Of a DNA stretch of 64,000 nucleotides, positions 25,259 through 35,423 are shown piece after piece. The notes under the pieces are model-generated. The model searched no databases and was not told where the DNA came from. It worked only from the letters and a program-made list of their open reading frames with translations. Position numbers and translations under genes: made by a program. Numbering within the stretch: the stretch's first letter is position 1; each line of letters opens with the position of its first letter. The DNA is from Achromobacter sp. UMC46 (GTDB lineage Bacteria > Pseudomonadota > Gammaproteobacteria > Burkholderiales > Burkholderiaceae_B), in the NCBI RefSeq assembly GCF_014170335.1, contig NZ_LZZS01000021.1, positions 1 to 64,000 of the forward strand, in the 5' to 3' direction.

Positions 25259-26626
25259 ATGACAATTGAATTTGCAGTCACAAACAACGCATTTGCGCGG
25301 GATATCCTGACAGTTGCCCAGCTAAACCAAGCAGTGGGGCAGTTGTTGGAGCGCAGCATCCCGGCAATATGGGTGCGCGGCGAGATTTCCAACTTCACGG
25401 CGGCGGCATCCGGGCATTGGTACTTCACGCTCAAGGACAGCCGGGCCTCCGTGCGCGCCGTCATGTTCCGCAGCCGCGCCAGCGCGGTGGGGTTCGTGCC
25501 CCGGGCGGGCGATCAGGTCGAGATCCGGGCCAGGGTTTCCCTGTACGAGGCCCGTGGCGACTACCAGTTGCAAGCCGACGGCATGCGCCGGGCCGGGCTG
25601 GGCAACCTGTATGAAGCATTTCTGCGCCTGAAAGAGCAATTGGCCTCCGAAGGCCTGTTCGATCCGGCCCGCAAGCGCGACCCGGTCCGCCTGCCGCGCG
25701 CCATCGGCGTGGTGACCTCGCTGCACGCGGCGGCCCTGCGGGACGTCCTGTCGGCATTGGCCCGGCGCGCGCCCCAGGTGCCCGTCATCATCTATCCGGC
25801 CCCGGTTCAGGGCGCGGACGCCGCCAACCGCCTGGCCGCCCAGGTGCGGCTGGCCAACGAGCGCGCCGAGGTCGATACCTTGCTGCTGGTGCGCGGCGGG
25901 GGCAGCATCGAAGACCTTTGGAGCTTCAATGACGAAGACCTGGCGCGCCAGGTGGCGGCCAGCGAGATTCCCGTCATCAGCGGCGTCGGGCACGAGACCG
26001 ACTTCACCATCGTGGACTTCGTGGCCGACGTGCGCGCGCCGACGCCCACCGCCGCCGCCGAACTGGCCTGCGCGCCGCGCTCGGAATTGCTGGGCCGGGT
26101 CATGCAGACCGCCCAAGCCATGGCGCGCGGCCAGCAGCGCCGCCTGGAACGCGCCGCCCAGCGCCTGGACCGCGCGGCGGGGCAACTGGTGTCTCCGGCG
26201 CAACGCCTGGAGCATCAGCGTGAACGGTTGAACAGCTTGCGCTTCCGCCTGGCGTCGGCGTGGTCCGGTCCGCAGGGCCGTCGCGCCGCGCGCGTCAACC
26301 TGCTGACCCAGCGCTTGACGCACCGCGTTCCAGATACCGGCCGCGCGGCCGACCGTCTGGCCGGCGCCGTGCGCCAATTGGGCCAGGCCCATGCGCGCCT
26401 GCTGGTACAGAACCGCAACCGCGTGGCCGCGGCCACCGCGCAATTGCGCGCACTGGACCCGGGCAATACGTTGTCGCGCGGCTACGCGATTGCCCGCGAC
26501 GCCGATGGCCGCATCGTGCGCGACGCGGCGGCATTGGCGGCCGGGCAGCCGCTGGATTTGAGCTTCGCGCAAGGCGGCGCCCAGGTCGAAGTCCTGAATA
26601 CCCGCAAGACGCGCGACGCTATCTGA
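25259..26626 (+). CDS. xseA: Exodeoxyribonuclease VII large subunit
   Basis: XseA is the catalytic large subunit of ExoVII, which degrades single-stranded DNA from both ends. The 455-residue length matches. The N-terminal OB-fold (TVAQLNQAVGQLLERSIPAIWVRGEISNF through YQLQADGM) is followed by the nuclease domain with GVVTS, LLLVRGGGSIEDLWSFNDEDLAR, ISGVGHETDFTIVDFVAD and RAPTPTAAAEL. A long coiled-coil and the C-terminal GYAIARDADGR segment complete it. The ATG at 25259 places the OB-fold at the start; the upstream extension to 25160 falls in the promoter region. The small subunit XseB is not in this window. Confidence 0.96.
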   Translation: MTIEFAVTNNAFARDILTVAQLNQAVGQLLERSIPAIWVRGEISNFTAAASGHWYFTLKDSRASVRAVMFRSRASAVGFVPRAGDQVEIRARVSLYEARGDYQLQADGMRRAGLGNLYEAFLRLKEQLASEGLFDPARKRDPVRLPRAIGVVTSLHAAALRDVLSALARRAPQVPVIIYPAPVQGADAANRLAAQVRLANERAEVDTLLLVRGGGSIEDLWSFNDEDLARQVAASEIPVISGVGHETDFTIVDFVADVRAPTPTAAAELACAPRSELLGRVMQTAQAMARGQQRRLERAAQRLDRAAGQLVSPAQRLEHQRERLNSLRFRLASAWSGPQGRRAARVNLLTQRLTHRVPDTGRAADRLAGAVRQLGQAHARLLVQNRNRVAAATAQLRALDPGNTLSRGYAIARDADGRIVRDAAALAAGQPLDLSFAQGGAQVEVLNTRKTRDAI

Positions 26627-26714
26627 GCGGAGTCCCCGCCCGCGATCCGGTCATCCGGGCGCAGGGCAAGGGCGTGAGGGCGCGGGACCATTTCACGCAA
26701 TCCAAGGCGATGCG

Positions 26715-29699
26715 ATGCGGCACAACAGAAGCGTGGAGTGGATGGCGGGCCTGCTGGCCGGAACGGCAATCGCGTTGGGACATGCCGCGATCGCGCAGGC
26801 CGCTCCGGCGGTTTCCGCTGCGGAACGGGAAGGCGTTAAAACCGACCCCACGCGGGTCGAGCCGAACCAGGCGGAAAAGACGGTGCGCCAGGCGACCAAA
26901 CCTTGTGAGTGCGCCTGCGATTGCGAATCGCCGTACCGCGAATATAAAGACGTCGATACGCCGGCCACCGCCGCCCTGTTCGCGGCCGCAGGCGCCAGCG
27001 ACGAGACGGCGTTCCTTTCTGCCTTGACCCACGTGAACCGCCCGGGCGACTACGCCATGGATGGGGTGCCGCTGCTGCATGTGTTGCTGATGCCGCCGCG
27101 CGCTTTGCGTGCCGCGGACGTGTACTGGAGCATGACGGCGGAAGACGCGGCGCGCATCCGCAAGGCGCATGAGGCGATCCTGCCCGCCCGCACGCGCATG
27201 CTGGCCGCGTTGCTGGCGACGAAGCCCGCGATGGACGACGTGACCTATTCGTCGCGCCGTCCGCCGCTGCATCTGGCCCTCTTGTACGGCACGCCTGCCA
27301 TCATGGACATGCTGCTGGCGGCGGGTGCAAAGCCGGATCAGCGCGGGGACGACAGCCGCACGCCGCTTGAGTTCCTGTTGAACCGCGATTTCGAATTCGC
27401 GGTGCGCATGACGTATCTGCCCCGGCTGGTCGACCGCGCATCGATGACGCGAATGGTGCTGGCCTTGTTCAAGGCCGGGGCGGCCAAGCCCTATATGGGC
27501 TTCGAGCCCTCTGTCGCGGACTACCTGGCCTGGGGCCCCATGGTGGAAATGACCGAAGGCGCGGCGCCGTTGCGCGCGCTGGCCGCCACGGGCACCCAGC
27601 CGGCGTACGAAGACGGCCTGACCGCATTGGCGCTGGCCGGCTACCTGGGCAACGGCGGCGCCGTGCCGGTGCTGATGGAGTTGGGGCCGCGTCATATTCC
27701 CGCGACGGGGTACGGCGAGACCGGAGAGCGCGACGTGTGGCTGGATGCGGCGCAAGCCGCCGTGGAGGGCGGCCATCCCGAGATCGCCGCGCAACTGCTG
27801 CGGGCCGGCATGCCGTTTGCGCAACGCGGCCCGCAGACCGGATCGACGGACCTGATCTTCGGCAAACTGGAAATGGCGGCGCGTCCCATCATGAACCTTG
27901 CCGCCCGGCAAGGCGATGTGCAGACCCTGCAACGCTTGCTGTCGTTGGGCGCGCCGGTCGACGGCGATCCGCGCGACCCGTACGGCAACACGCCGTTGGC
28001 CGATGCGGTCGAGGCTCGCAAGCCCGATGCGGTGAAGGTGCTGCTCGCGGCGGGCGCGGATCCCGGCGCCAAGCGCGAAGGTTATGACTTGAAGTCGGCG
28101 GTCGACGTGGCGGTGCAGGCTGGCGATGTGCCGACGTTGCGGCAGTTCGCCGACGCCGGGTTCGACCTGAAGACGCTGGGGGCGGGCGCGATCCGCCAGG
28201 CACTGGAAAACCGCGACGCGGCATTGGCCTTGATGCTGATCGACGTCGGCGTGCCGGTGGATTCGAAGGTCGTGCGGGCAGGCGAGTCGGACGACGCGCG
28301 CGGCCATCGCGCCGAGCCGCCGTTGCTGCTGGCCGTGACATCCGGTCTGGCGCCGGTCGTCGATGCCTTGCTGGCACGCGGCGCCGACCCCGCAGGCCTC
28401 GCGCCCAATGGCGAAAGCGCCTTGTATTGGCTGATCGGCAGGCAAGACACCGCGATGCTTGATCGCTTGTTGCGCGCGGGCGCGAAGCTGGACGATCCGC
28501 GCCTGCCGCGCGCGCCGGCCCCGTATGCCTTGCTGAACGCGGCCGTGGCCTCTGGCGACATGGCGCTGGTCAAGCAAGTCAGCCAGGCTACGGGCCAATC
28601 CTTGGCGGACGCCTGCATGCCCGAGGGCGGCGAACTCAATTTGCTGGACAAGCCGGGATACTTCGCGCAACTGCAGGCGGCGGGTTTTACCGGCAAGCCG
28701 GACCAATGCGCGCGCGATGCGGCGCCGTTGCCGCAACGCATCGTGTCGCAGCTATTGCACAGCCGCCAATTGATCGTGGCGCGGCAGGCGGCAGTGGTGC
28801 AGTTGCTGCGGCAATTGAAAGCGTCGGGCACGGACCTGGACGCGCCGCAGGCCGATGGCGATACGCCATTGAACGTGGCCATCAGGCTGGGCCGGCAGGA
28901 TCTGGCCGATGCGCTGCTGACCGCAGGGGCCAGTCCGGATTCGGTCGACGCCGCAGGCCGAAGCCCCGCCGGGGTCGCGCTGGAGACCGGCCAGCCCGGC
29001 ATGCGGGCGTTGCTTGCGCACTATGGCGCGCGCCTCGAAGAGGCTGCCGAACCCGCCGCGCAGGGCAAGCGGGCCGGCGCCAAGGCACCCAGCAAATCCG
29101 CGGCCATCACCCGCTTGGCAGGACACTACCGGTTGCTAGGCATGCCGGAAGTGGGCAGTGAATTCCTGTTGTCGGAAGGCGGCGGCTTCAACTACATGAT
29201 GACCTACGGCGCGGTCGACATCATGGCCCGTGGCTCGTGGCGCAGCGACGGCAAACACGTGTTCCTGGATACGCCGCCGATCGCGCCGTACTCGGCGATC
29301 GCGGGCGTGCGCGCCGATACGCGGCCCGCCGTACCCGGCCAGTTGACGGTGCGTGTGTACTACCGCGACCGGCCTGTGAAGATCGACGTGGCGATGTCGT
29401 CGGTGGATGCAGACTATGGCGGCGTCCCGAGGCAATCGGAAGGCTCGGACGGCGTCAGCGCGCCGATCGCGCCAGGGGCCTTGAAAGCGTTGGCCGTGTT
29501 CGTGCCGTTGCCGTCGGGCGCGCGCTGGCACGAGGTCGACATCAGCAAGTTCGATGCCGGCGCACGCGCGATCCGCGTGGATGTTTCGGTACCTGAATCC
29601 GCCGCGGGCACGCCGTTGCACAAGACGTTCACGGTGCAGAAAGACGGTGCGCTGGTCGAGTCCAGCGGTGGCCGCGAATTGCGATACGAGAAAGAGTAG
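26715..29699 (+). CDS. Large exported ankyrin-repeat protein with unassigned C-terminal domain
   Basis: This is a 994-residue protein. The signal peptide ([24 protein letters not shown]) indicates export. A Cys cluster (CECACDCE) lies at about residues 63-70. Ankyrin-type repeats run from about 180 to 780; examples are [48 protein letters not shown] and [23 protein letters not shown]. The last 200 residues form a beta-rich domain ([19 protein letters not shown] onward) that I do not recognise. Periplasmic ankyrin proteins are known partners of catalases (AnkB of Pseudomonas). Here the next gene is sodB, 142 bp downstream, so a link to oxidative defence is a fair but unproven guess. The gap to xseA is 88 bp. 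Confidence 0.85.
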   Translation: MRHNRSVEWMAGLLAGTAIALGHAAIAQAAPAVSAAEREGVKTDPTRVEPNQAEKTVRQATKPCECACDCESPYREYKDVDTPATAALFAAAGASDETAFLSALTHVNRPGDYAMDGVPLLHVLLMPPRALRAADVYWSMTAEDAARIRKAHEAILPARTRMLAALLATKPAMDDVTYSSRRPPLHLALLYGTPAIMDMLLAAGAKPDQRGDDSRTPLEFLLNRDFEFAVRMTYLPRLVDRASMTRMVLALFKAGAAKPYMGFEPSVADYLAWGPMVEMTEGAAPLRALAATGTQPAYEDGLTALALAGYLGNGGAVPVLMELGPRHIPATGYGETGERDVWLDAAQAAVEGGHPEIAAQLLRAGMPFAQRGPQTGSTDLIFGKLEMAARPIMNLAARQGDVQTLQRLLSLGAPVDGDPRDPYGNTPLADAVEARKPDAVKVLLAAGADPGAKREGYDLKSAVDVAVQAGDVPTLRQFADAGFDLKTLGAGAIRQALENRDAALALMLIDVGVPVDSKVVRAGESDDARGHRAEPPLLLAVTSGLAPVVDALLARGADPAGLAPNGESALYWLIGRQDTAMLDRLLRAGAKLDDPRLPRAPAPYALLNAAVASGDMALVKQVSQATGQSLADACMPEGGELNLLDKPGYFAQLQAAGFTGKPDQCARDAAPLPQRIVSQLLHSRQLIVARQAAVVQLLRQLKASGTDLDAPQADGDTPLNVAIRLGRQDLADALLTAGASPDSVDAAGRSPAGVALETGQPGMRALLAHYGARLEEAAEPAAQGKRAGAKAPSKSAAITRLAGHYRLLGMPEVGSEFLLSEGGGFNYMMTYGAVDIMARGSWRSDGKHVFLDTPPIAPYSAIAGVRADTRPAVPGQLTVRVYYRDRPVKIDVAMSSVDADYGGVPRQSEGSDGVSAPIAPGALKALAVFVPLPSGARWHEVDISKFDAGARAIRVDVSVPESAAGTPLHKTFTVQKDGALVESSGGRELRYEKE

Positions 29700-29744
29700 C
29701 GTTTACAAAAACAAGACGCGCCAAAGTCATAAGCACATGTGTCC

Positions 29745-29772
29745 GTTAACCCCGCACAGGCGCGGGTTTAAC
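29745..29772. promoter_or_regulatory. Inverted repeat upstream of sodB
   Basis: GTTAACCCCGC and CGCGGGTTTAAC form an imperfect hairpin (one mismatch) about 70 bp before the sodB start and 45 bp after the ankyrin gene. There is no T-run after it, so it is either an operator for sodB or a weak end for the ankyrin transcript. A -10-like TACAAT lies at about 29805. Confidence 0.4.
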
Positions 29773-29841
29773 AAGGTATCCTCATTAGTTGCCGATACAA
29801 TCGAACGGCTTGATCGTGCACTCAACAGAAGGAACCAACAC

Positions 29842-30420
29842 ATGGCACATACTCTTCCCCCCCTGCCTTACGAACTGGACGCGCTGGCTCCGCACATCTC
29901 CAAGGAAACGCTGGAGTTCCACTACGGTAAGCATCACCAGACGTACGTCACGAACCTGAACAACCTGATCCCGGGTACGGAATTCGAAACGCTGTCGCTG
30001 GAAGACATCGTGAAGAAATCCTCGGGTGGCATTTTCAACAACGCCGCTCAGATCTGGAACCACACGTTCTACTGGAACAGCCTGGCTCCCAAGGCCGGCG
30101 GCGCACCCTCGGGCAAGCTGGCTGACGCCATCAATGCCAAGTGGGGCAGCTTCGACGCTTTCAAGGAAGCGTTCAACAAGTCGGCAGCCGGCAACTTCGG
30201 TTCGGGCTGGACCTGGCTGGTCAAGAAGGCCGACGGTTCGGTCGACATCGTCAACACCAGCAACGCCGCCACGCCGCTGACCACGGCCGACAAGCCGCTG
30301 ATCACCTGTGATGTCTGGGAACACGCGTACTACATCGATTACCGCAACGCGCGTCCCAAGTATCTGGAAAACTTCTGGGCCCTGGTGAACTGGGAGTTCG
30401 CCGCCAAGAACTTTGCCTGA
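29842..30420 (+). CDS. sodB: Superoxide dismutase, Fe type
   Basis: SodB converts superoxide to hydrogen peroxide and oxygen in the cytoplasm. The 192-residue length is normal and there is no signal peptide. The four metal ligands are His27, His74, Asp157 and His161. The active-site Gln70 in [13 protein letters not shown] is the position used by Fe-type enzymes. The ATG at 29842 has AAGGA about 8 bases upstream; the frame continues upstream only through the end of the ankyrin gene in another frame. A strong terminator follows directly. Confidence 0.97.
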   Translation: MAHTLPPLPYELDALAPHISKETLEFHYGKHHQTYVTNLNNLIPGTEFETLSLEDIVKKSSGGIFNNAAQIWNHTFYWNSLAPKAGGAPSGKLADAINAKWGSFDAFKEAFNKSAAGNFGSGWTWLVKKADGSVDIVNTSNAATPLTTADKPLITCDVWEHAYYIDYRNARPKYLENFWALVNWEFAAKNFA

Positions 30421-30471
30421 TCGGCAATGACGTCCTCCGCGCCCACCGCGTTTGCGGCGCGGCGCTGGAAG

Positions 30472-30504
30472 AAAACCCCTCGGCTGGCCGAGGGGTTTTC
30501 TTTT
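30472..30504 (+). terminator. sodB: sodB terminator
   Basis: A perfect 13-bp stem (AAAACCCCTCGGC / GCCGAGGGGTTTT) with a 2-base loop is followed by CTTTT. It sits 50 bp after the sodB stop codon and isolates sodB from the chemoreceptor gene. Confidence 0.93.
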
Positions 30505-30705
30505 ATCCGTTCAGAAAAAATTCAGCTTTTGAAACCCTGTCGATTGTCGAATTCATTGTGGGGAAATGAAGAGAAAACATCCTTTTCTTTAGGGTTATCC
30601 CTAGAAACCCGTGCCGCTATTGTTGCCAGCAGTCTGCGGCTGAACCCCGGCGCCGATGACCGCGGCCTGCCGCCATAAACCGGGGTATCTACAGGGAAGG
30701 GAAGC
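30505..30705. promoter_or_regulatory. AT-rich leader of the chemoreceptor gene
   Basis: This 200-bp stretch is clearly AT-richer than average and carries no supported gene. It is the likely promoter of the chemoreceptor gene. No convincing sigma28 (flagellar) box was found by eye, although many chemoreceptor genes have one. Confidence 0.35.
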
Positions 30706-32397
30706 ATGTTGCGGTTATTTTCGGGCTTGCGCATCGGGGCGCGCCTGTCGGGCGCGTTCTTGCTCGTCGCGGTGATCGGCGGCGCCATCGGGGCCTTTGG
30801 CGTGTGGGGGCTGTCACGCATCAATGAAATGAACGATCGGTTGTACGACACCGAGTTGCGCGGCATCTCGGATTTGAAGGAAGCCAACATCAACCTGATC
30901 TACGCGGGCCGTGCCCGCAGCGGCTATCTGGCCGCCACGAGCGATCAGGACCGTCAGGCGCTGAAGAAGCAGTTCGACGACGCCGTCAAGAACATGGACA
31001 CGCTGCGCGAGAAGGCTGCCGCCAATTTCCATGCGGAAGAGGGCAAGCGCCTGCTGGCGCAATTCGCGGAAACCGAGCAGGTCTGGAAGCGCGAGTCGGC
31101 GGCGTTCTTCGCCGCCGCGCAGACGCATTCGCTGACGCAGTCGGATCCGCGTGTCGCCGAAATCGAGAAGCGGGTGATCGTGTCGTCGCAGAAGCTGGAC
31201 GACTTGATGACGGACCTGGCGGTGGGCAAGGAGAAGGCCGCCGCGCAATCCGTGCAGGAAGGCACGGACCTGTACGGCACGATGCGCGCGGTCATGATCT
31301 CGCTGGCGGTGGCCGGCGTGGCCATCGGCATGCTGCTGGGCTGGCTGGTCACGCGCGGCATCGTGCGTCCGCTGGAGCAAGCCGTCAAAGCGGCGCGCCA
31401 AGTCGCCGCCGGCGACCTGACGACCGATATCCAGGTGTCCACCCGCGATGAGACGGGCGATTTGATGAACGCGCTCAAGGCGATGAACGAAAGCCTGGCG
31501 CGCATCGTCGCGGACGTGCGCGACGGATGCGAAAGCATCGCCTCGGCCTCCTCGCAGATCGCGCAGGGCAATTCCGACCTGTCGCAGCGCACGGAAGAGC
31601 AGGCCTCGTCGCTGGAAGAGACCGCGGCGTCGATGGAGGAGCTGACCAGCACCGTGCAGCAAAACGCCAACAACGCCAGCGAGGCCGACCGCCTCGTCAG
31701 CCAGGCGTCCACCGTCGCCGTGCGCGGCGGTGAAGTGGTCGAAGGCGTGGTGCAGACGATGAGCGCCATTTCCGACAGTTCGCGCCGCATCGCCGATATC
31801 ACGGGCGTGATCGACGGCATCGCGTTCCAGACCAACATCCTGGCGCTCAACGCCGCGGTGGAAGCGGCGCGCGCCGGTGAACAAGGGCGCGGCTTTGCCG
31901 TGGTGGCGGGAGAGGTGCGCACGTTGGCGCAGCGTTCGGCCGTGGCAGCCAAGGAAATCAAGGTCTTGATCGACGAGTCCGTCACGCGTGTCGAGGGCGG
32001 CACGCGCCAGGTCGACGAAGCCGGGCGCACCATGCGCGAAGTGGTTGATAGCGTGCGTCAAGTCGCCGTCCTGGTGCGCGAGATTGCCAGCGCGTCGGAA
32101 GAACAGTCCTCGGGCATCGGCCAGGTCAACCAGGCGGTCGCGCAGATGGACACCGTGACGCAGCAGAACGCCGCGCTGGTGGAGGAGGCCGCGGCGGCCG
32201 CCGCCAGCATGCAGGAACAGGCGTCCCGCCTGGCGCAGGAAGTGCGCCGCTTCAAGGTGGATGCCGGCGGCGTGCCGGCGCGCCAGGCGCAAGCCCGGCT
32301 GGTGCGGGCCGTGCCGGCGGTGGCCAAGACGTCCGCGGCATCGCCGGCTCGTCCGGCGCTGGCGCATGCGTCCGACGACGACTGGTCGACGTTCTAA
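30706..32397 (+). CDS. Methyl-accepting chemotaxis protein (four-helix-bundle sensor)
   Basis: This 563-residue receptor follows the classical order. A first helix is at about 13-35. A periplasmic 4-helix bundle sensor follows ([26 protein letters not shown]). The second helix is near 195-217, then the HAMP linker ([22 protein letters not shown]), and the long signalling coiled coil whose tip reads [37 protein letters not shown]. Methylation helices flank it. The protein ends DDDWSTF, which resembles the NWETF tether that docks CheR and CheB in high-abundance receptors. The ligand is unknown; this sensor type often binds amino acids or small acids. Confidence 0.95.
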   Translation: MLRLFSGLRIGARLSGAFLLVAVIGGAIGAFGVWGLSRINEMNDRLYDTELRGISDLKEANINLIYAGRARSGYLAATSDQDRQALKKQFDDAVKNMDTLREKAAANFHAEEGKRLLAQFAETEQVWKRESAAFFAAAQTHSLTQSDPRVAEIEKRVIVSSQKLDDLMTDLAVGKEKAAAQSVQEGTDLYGTMRAVMISLAVAGVAIGMLLGWLVTRGIVRPLEQAVKAARQVAAGDLTTDIQVSTRDETGDLMNALKAMNESLARIVADVRDGCESIASASSQIAQGNSDLSQRTEEQASSLEETAASMEELTSTVQQNANNASEADRLVSQASTVAVRGGEVVEGVVQTMSAISDSSRRIADITGVIDGIAFQTNILALNAAVEAARAGEQGRGFAVVAGEVRTLAQRSAVAAKEIKVLIDESVTRVEGGTRQVDEAGRTMREVVDSVRQVAVLVREIASASEEQSSGIGQVNQAVAQMDTVTQQNAALVEEAAAAAASMQEQASRLAQEVRRFKVDAGGVPARQAQARLVRAVPAVAKTSAASPARPALAHASDDDWSTF

Positions 32398-32513
32398 GCG
32401 GGTCGTCGCCTGCGGTGGCGACCATTTTGCCGCCCGGCGCCATGCCGGGTTGTGGGCTGCGGGTCAGGTTGGAATGGTAAGGTTAGCGACTTCCCGCCGC
32501 CTGCCCGCAGCCC

Positions 32514-33941
32514 ATGAGCCTGATTGATTCCTTCCGCCGGATCTCCACCGGCGCTCGCCGACTGATGCGCCGAAAAGTGCGTCAAATCAACCGCTTGTCG
32601 CGCAAGAGCCTGCAAATGCTCTTGCTGCTCGGGGGCGCGGGCCTGGTGGCGTTGATGTCATTGGGCTTCGCCTTTCTGGCCGACAAGGCGCTGGATTGGA
32701 ACCGGGAATGGGTTGGCCACAATGGTTGGCTCGCATTGCTGGTGTTGCCTTTCAGCCTGGCCGGTCTGCGTTGGCTGACCTTGCGCTTCGCGCCCAACGC
32801 CTCGGGCAGCGGCATTCCCCAAGTCATCGGCGCGCTGTCGTTGCCGCCCGGCGCCAGCCAAAGCAGCCTGGTGTCGCTGGCGCAGGCCTTGTGGAAGGTT
32901 CCGCTGGCGTTCCTCGGCATGCTGGCCGGCGCATCGATCGGCCGCGAAGGCCCGTCGGTGCAAGTGGGCGCCGCCCTCATGCTCGCCTGGGGCGACTTCT
33001 GGAAGCGGCGCGGCGTGCAACTGCGCGGCTTCCATGCCAACGAACTGATCGCCGCCGGCGCGGCGGGCGGGCTTGCCGCCGCGTTCAACGCGCCGCTGGC
33101 CGGCGTCATCTTCGCCATCGAAGAGCTGGGCCGCGGCACCGTGCTGCGCTGGCAGCGCCTGGTGCTGATCGGCGTGCTGGCCGCGGGCTTCCTGGTGGTC
33201 GCGGTGCAAGGCAATAACCCGTATTTCGGCGTGTTTGGCGGCGCGCCGCTGGCGCAAGGCATGGTGATGTGGATCGTCGTCTGCGGCACCATCAACGGCG
33301 CGCTGGGCGGAATCTTCGCGCGCCTGCTGGGCAAGGGCGCGGCAGGTTCCGCGCCGGCGGCCTGGCGCGCCTGGATCCGCGCGCATCCCATCTGGACCGC
33401 CTTCATCATGGGGTTGATCCTGGCCGTGATCGGCCTGTGCACGGCCGGCAGCGTCTATGGCACGGGCTACGGCGTGGCGGCGGACCTGCTGTCGGGCCAT
33501 GACGCGGCGCCCGCCGGTTTCGGGCTTGCCAAACTGGCCGCCACCGTGGCCTCGTACTGGGCGGGCATTCCCGGCGGCATCTTCACGCCGGCCCTGACCA
33601 CCGGCGCCGGCATTGGCCAGCACATCTGGGAATTGGCGGGCGAGGGCGTGGACCAGCGCGTGCTGGTGCTGGTGTCGATGGCGGCCTTTCTGGCCGCGGC
33701 CACGCAGGCGCCGTTGACGGCCAGCGTGGTGGTCATGGAAATGACGGGCAGCCAGCCCATGCTGTTCTGGCTGCTGGTGGGCTCGCTGTTGGCCTCGGGC
33801 GTATCGCGCCAGTTCTGCCCGCAACCTTTCTATCACCTGGCGGCGGGACGCTTTCGCCGGCAGGCGATCGTGGAGGCCGGACGCGCGGCGAAATCGGAAG
33901 TGGATACGGGCCCGGCAGGCGCCAAATCCTCCGCGCCGTGA
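32514..33941 (+). CDS. ClC-family chloride channel/H+ antiporter
   Basis: This integral membrane protein has 475 residues. The three anion-selectivity motifs are present: GSGIPQ, GREGPSVQVG with the gating Glu, and GGIFTPAL. FAIEELG carries the inner proton-transfer glutamate, so it is probably a 2 Cl-/H+ exchanger rather than a passive channel. There are no CBS domains. Bacterial ClC proteins help in extreme acid resistance or anion balance. It stands alone between the chemoreceptor and pcaF with a 162-bp gap after it; no ribosome-binding site is strong near the ATG at 32514. Confidence 0.92.
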   Translation: MSLIDSFRRISTGARRLMRRKVRQINRLSRKSLQMLLLLGGAGLVALMSLGFAFLADKALDWNREWVGHNGWLALLVLPFSLAGLRWLTLRFAPNASGSGIPQVIGALSLPPGASQSSLVSLAQALWKVPLAFLGMLAGASIGREGPSVQVGAALMLAWGDFWKRRGVQLRGFHANELIAAGAAGGLAAAFNAPLAGVIFAIEELGRGTVLRWQRLVLIGVLAAGFLVVAVQGNNPYFGVFGGAPLAQGMVMWIVVCGTINGALGGIFARLLGKGAAGSAPAAWRAWIRAHPIWTAFIMGLILAVIGLCTAGSVYGTGYGVAADLLSGHDAAPAGFGLAKLAATVASYWAGIPGGIFTPALTTGAGIGQHIWELAGEGVDQRVLVLVSMAAFLAAATQAPLTASVVVMEMTGSQPMLFWLLVGSLLASGVSRQFCPQPFYHLAAGRFRRQAIVEAGRAAKSEVDTGPAGAKSSAP

Positions 33942-34002
33942 GCGCCCTGCACGCAAACCGTGCCTGCGCGGCGCCCTATCAGGGTGAACACCTACTGGAC
34001 AT

Positions 34003-34019
34003 TGTCCGTGTGGCGGACA
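34003..34019. promoter_or_regulatory. Perfect inverted repeat upstream of pcaF
   Basis: TGTCCG (34003-34008) and CGGACA (34014-34019) are separated by 5 bp, about 85 bp before the pcaF start. The size and position suit an operator for an aromatic-pathway regulator such as an IclR- or LysR-type protein, but no regulator gene is adjacent. Confidence 0.4.
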
Positions 34020-34103
34020 GGCGCACCTTGCACCAACTTGGCGCGAAAACCGCTGCGTTAACATCGGGCGATCCCGTTTTTCCCACTTCACTCCGAGCTT
34101 CTC

Positions 34104-35309
34104 ATGACCGTGAATGCCTTTATTTGTGATGCGATTCGCACCCCCTTCGGCCGCTACGGCGGTGCGCTGGCGAGCGTGCGCCCCGACGATCTGGCTGCCG
34201 TCGCCATCAAGGCCCTGGTGGCGCGCAACCCCGGCGTGCGCTGGGAAGAGCTGGATGACGCGATCATGGGTTGCGCGAACCAGGCCGGCGAAGACAACCG
34301 CAACGTCGCCCGCATGGCGACCCTGCTTGCCGGCCTGCCGATCGAAGTGCCCGGCGCCACCGTCAACCGCCTGTGCGGTTCCGGCCTGGACGCCATCGGC
34401 ACCGCCGCCCGCGCGATCCGCGCTGGTGAAGCCGGCTTGATGCTGGCCGGCGGCGTCGAAAGCATGAGCCGCGCGCCGTTCGTCATGGGCAAGGCCGACA
34501 GCGCGTTCTCGCGCAATGCCGCCATCTTCGACACGACCATCGGCTGGCGCTTCATCAACAAGCTGATGAAGGCGCAATACGGCGTGGACTCGATGCCCGA
34601 GACCGCCGAGAACGTCGCCGACGATTTCAAGATCAGCCGCGAAGACCAGGACTTGTTCGCGCTGGCCAGCCAGCAGAAGACGGCCCGCGCGCAGAAAGAA
34701 GGCGTGTTCGACGCCGAAATCGTGCCGGTGTCGATCGCCCAGAAAAAGGGCGACGCCATCATCGTCGCCAAGGACGAGCACCCGCGCGAGACCAGCCTGG
34801 AATCGCTGGCCAAGCTGAAGGGCGTGGTCCGTGAAGGCGGTACCGTCACGGCCGGCAACGCGTCGGGCGTGAACGACGGCGCCGCCGCGCTGCTGCTGGC
34901 CGACGAGAAGGCGGCTGCCCGCCACGGTCTGACCCCGCGCGCTCGCGTGGTCGGCATGGCCACCGCCGGCGTCGCGCCGCGCATCATGGGCATCGGCCCG
35001 GCGCCCGCCACGCTGAAGGTGCTGGCCCAGACCGGCCTGACGCTTGACCAGATGGACGTGATCGAACTGAACGAGGCCTTCGCTGCCCAAGGCCTGGCCG
35101 TGATGCGCCAGTTGGGCCTTGCCGACAACGACCCGCGCGTGAACCCCAACGGCGGCGCGATCGCCCTGGGCCACCCGCTGGGCGCCAGCGGCGCGCGTCT
35201 GGCCACGACGGCGATCAACCAGCTGCACCGCACCGGCGGCCGCTATGCGCTGTGCACGATGTGCATCGGCGTGGGTCAGGGCATCGCGCTGATTATCGAG
35301 CGCGTCTAA
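34104..35309 (+). CDS. pcaF: 3-oxoadipyl-CoA thiolase
   Basis: PcaF cleaves 3-oxoadipyl-CoA to succinyl-CoA and acetyl-CoA, the last step of the beta-ketoadipate pathway for aromatic compounds. The 401-residue length is the length of PcaF/PaaJ rather than of most other thiolases. The segments ICDAIRTPFGRYGGAL, GCANQAGEDNRNVARMA and SRAPFVMGKA are strongly PcaF-like. The catalytic residues are Cys91 (NRLCGSG), His357 (GHPLG) and Cys387 (CTMCIG). No other pca gene is nearby. A terminator hairpin follows. A paralogous acetyl-CoA C-acyltransferase role cannot be fully excluded. Confidence 0.9.
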   Translation: MTVNAFICDAIRTPFGRYGGALASVRPDDLAAVAIKALVARNPGVRWEELDDAIMGCANQAGEDNRNVARMATLLAGLPIEVPGATVNRLCGSGLDAIGTAARAIRAGEAGLMLAGGVESMSRAPFVMGKADSAFSRNAAIFDTTIGWRFINKLMKAQYGVDSMPETAENVADDFKISREDQDLFALASQQKTARAQKEGVFDAEIVPVSIAQKKGDAIIVAKDEHPRETSLESLAKLKGVVREGGTVTAGNASGVNDGAAALLLADEKAAARHGLTPRARVVGMATAGVAPRIMGIGPAPATLKVLAQTGLTLDQMDVIELNEAFAAQGLAVMRQLGLADNDPRVNPNGGAIALGHPLGASGARLATTAINQLHRTGGRYALCTMCIGVGQGIALIIERV

Positions 35310-35356
35310 CGCCAAAGTGTTGTTTTTTCCCGCCGTTTTTCGGGGGCGGGAATGAA

Positions 35357-35380
35357 AAGGGAGCCCTGCGGGGCTCCCTT
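35357..35380. terminator. Terminator hairpin between pcaF and the DUF192 gene
   Basis: A perfect 10-bp stem (AAGGGAGCCC / GGGCTCCCTT) has a TGCG loop. On the minus strand it ends in TTTT, ending the DUF192 transcript. On the plus strand an additional hairpin-prone G/C stretch with a T-run (about 35323-35350) lies between the pcaF stop codon and this stem. Confidence 0.8.
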
Positions 35381-35423
35381 GTCGCATCCGGAACGGGGTA
35401 TTGCCGCCCCGGGATCGCGCCGC

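Noticed and set aside
30427..30678. Possible 83-residue gene between sodB and the chemoreceptor
   Set aside because: The frame runs through the perfect sodB terminator and has no recognisable features.
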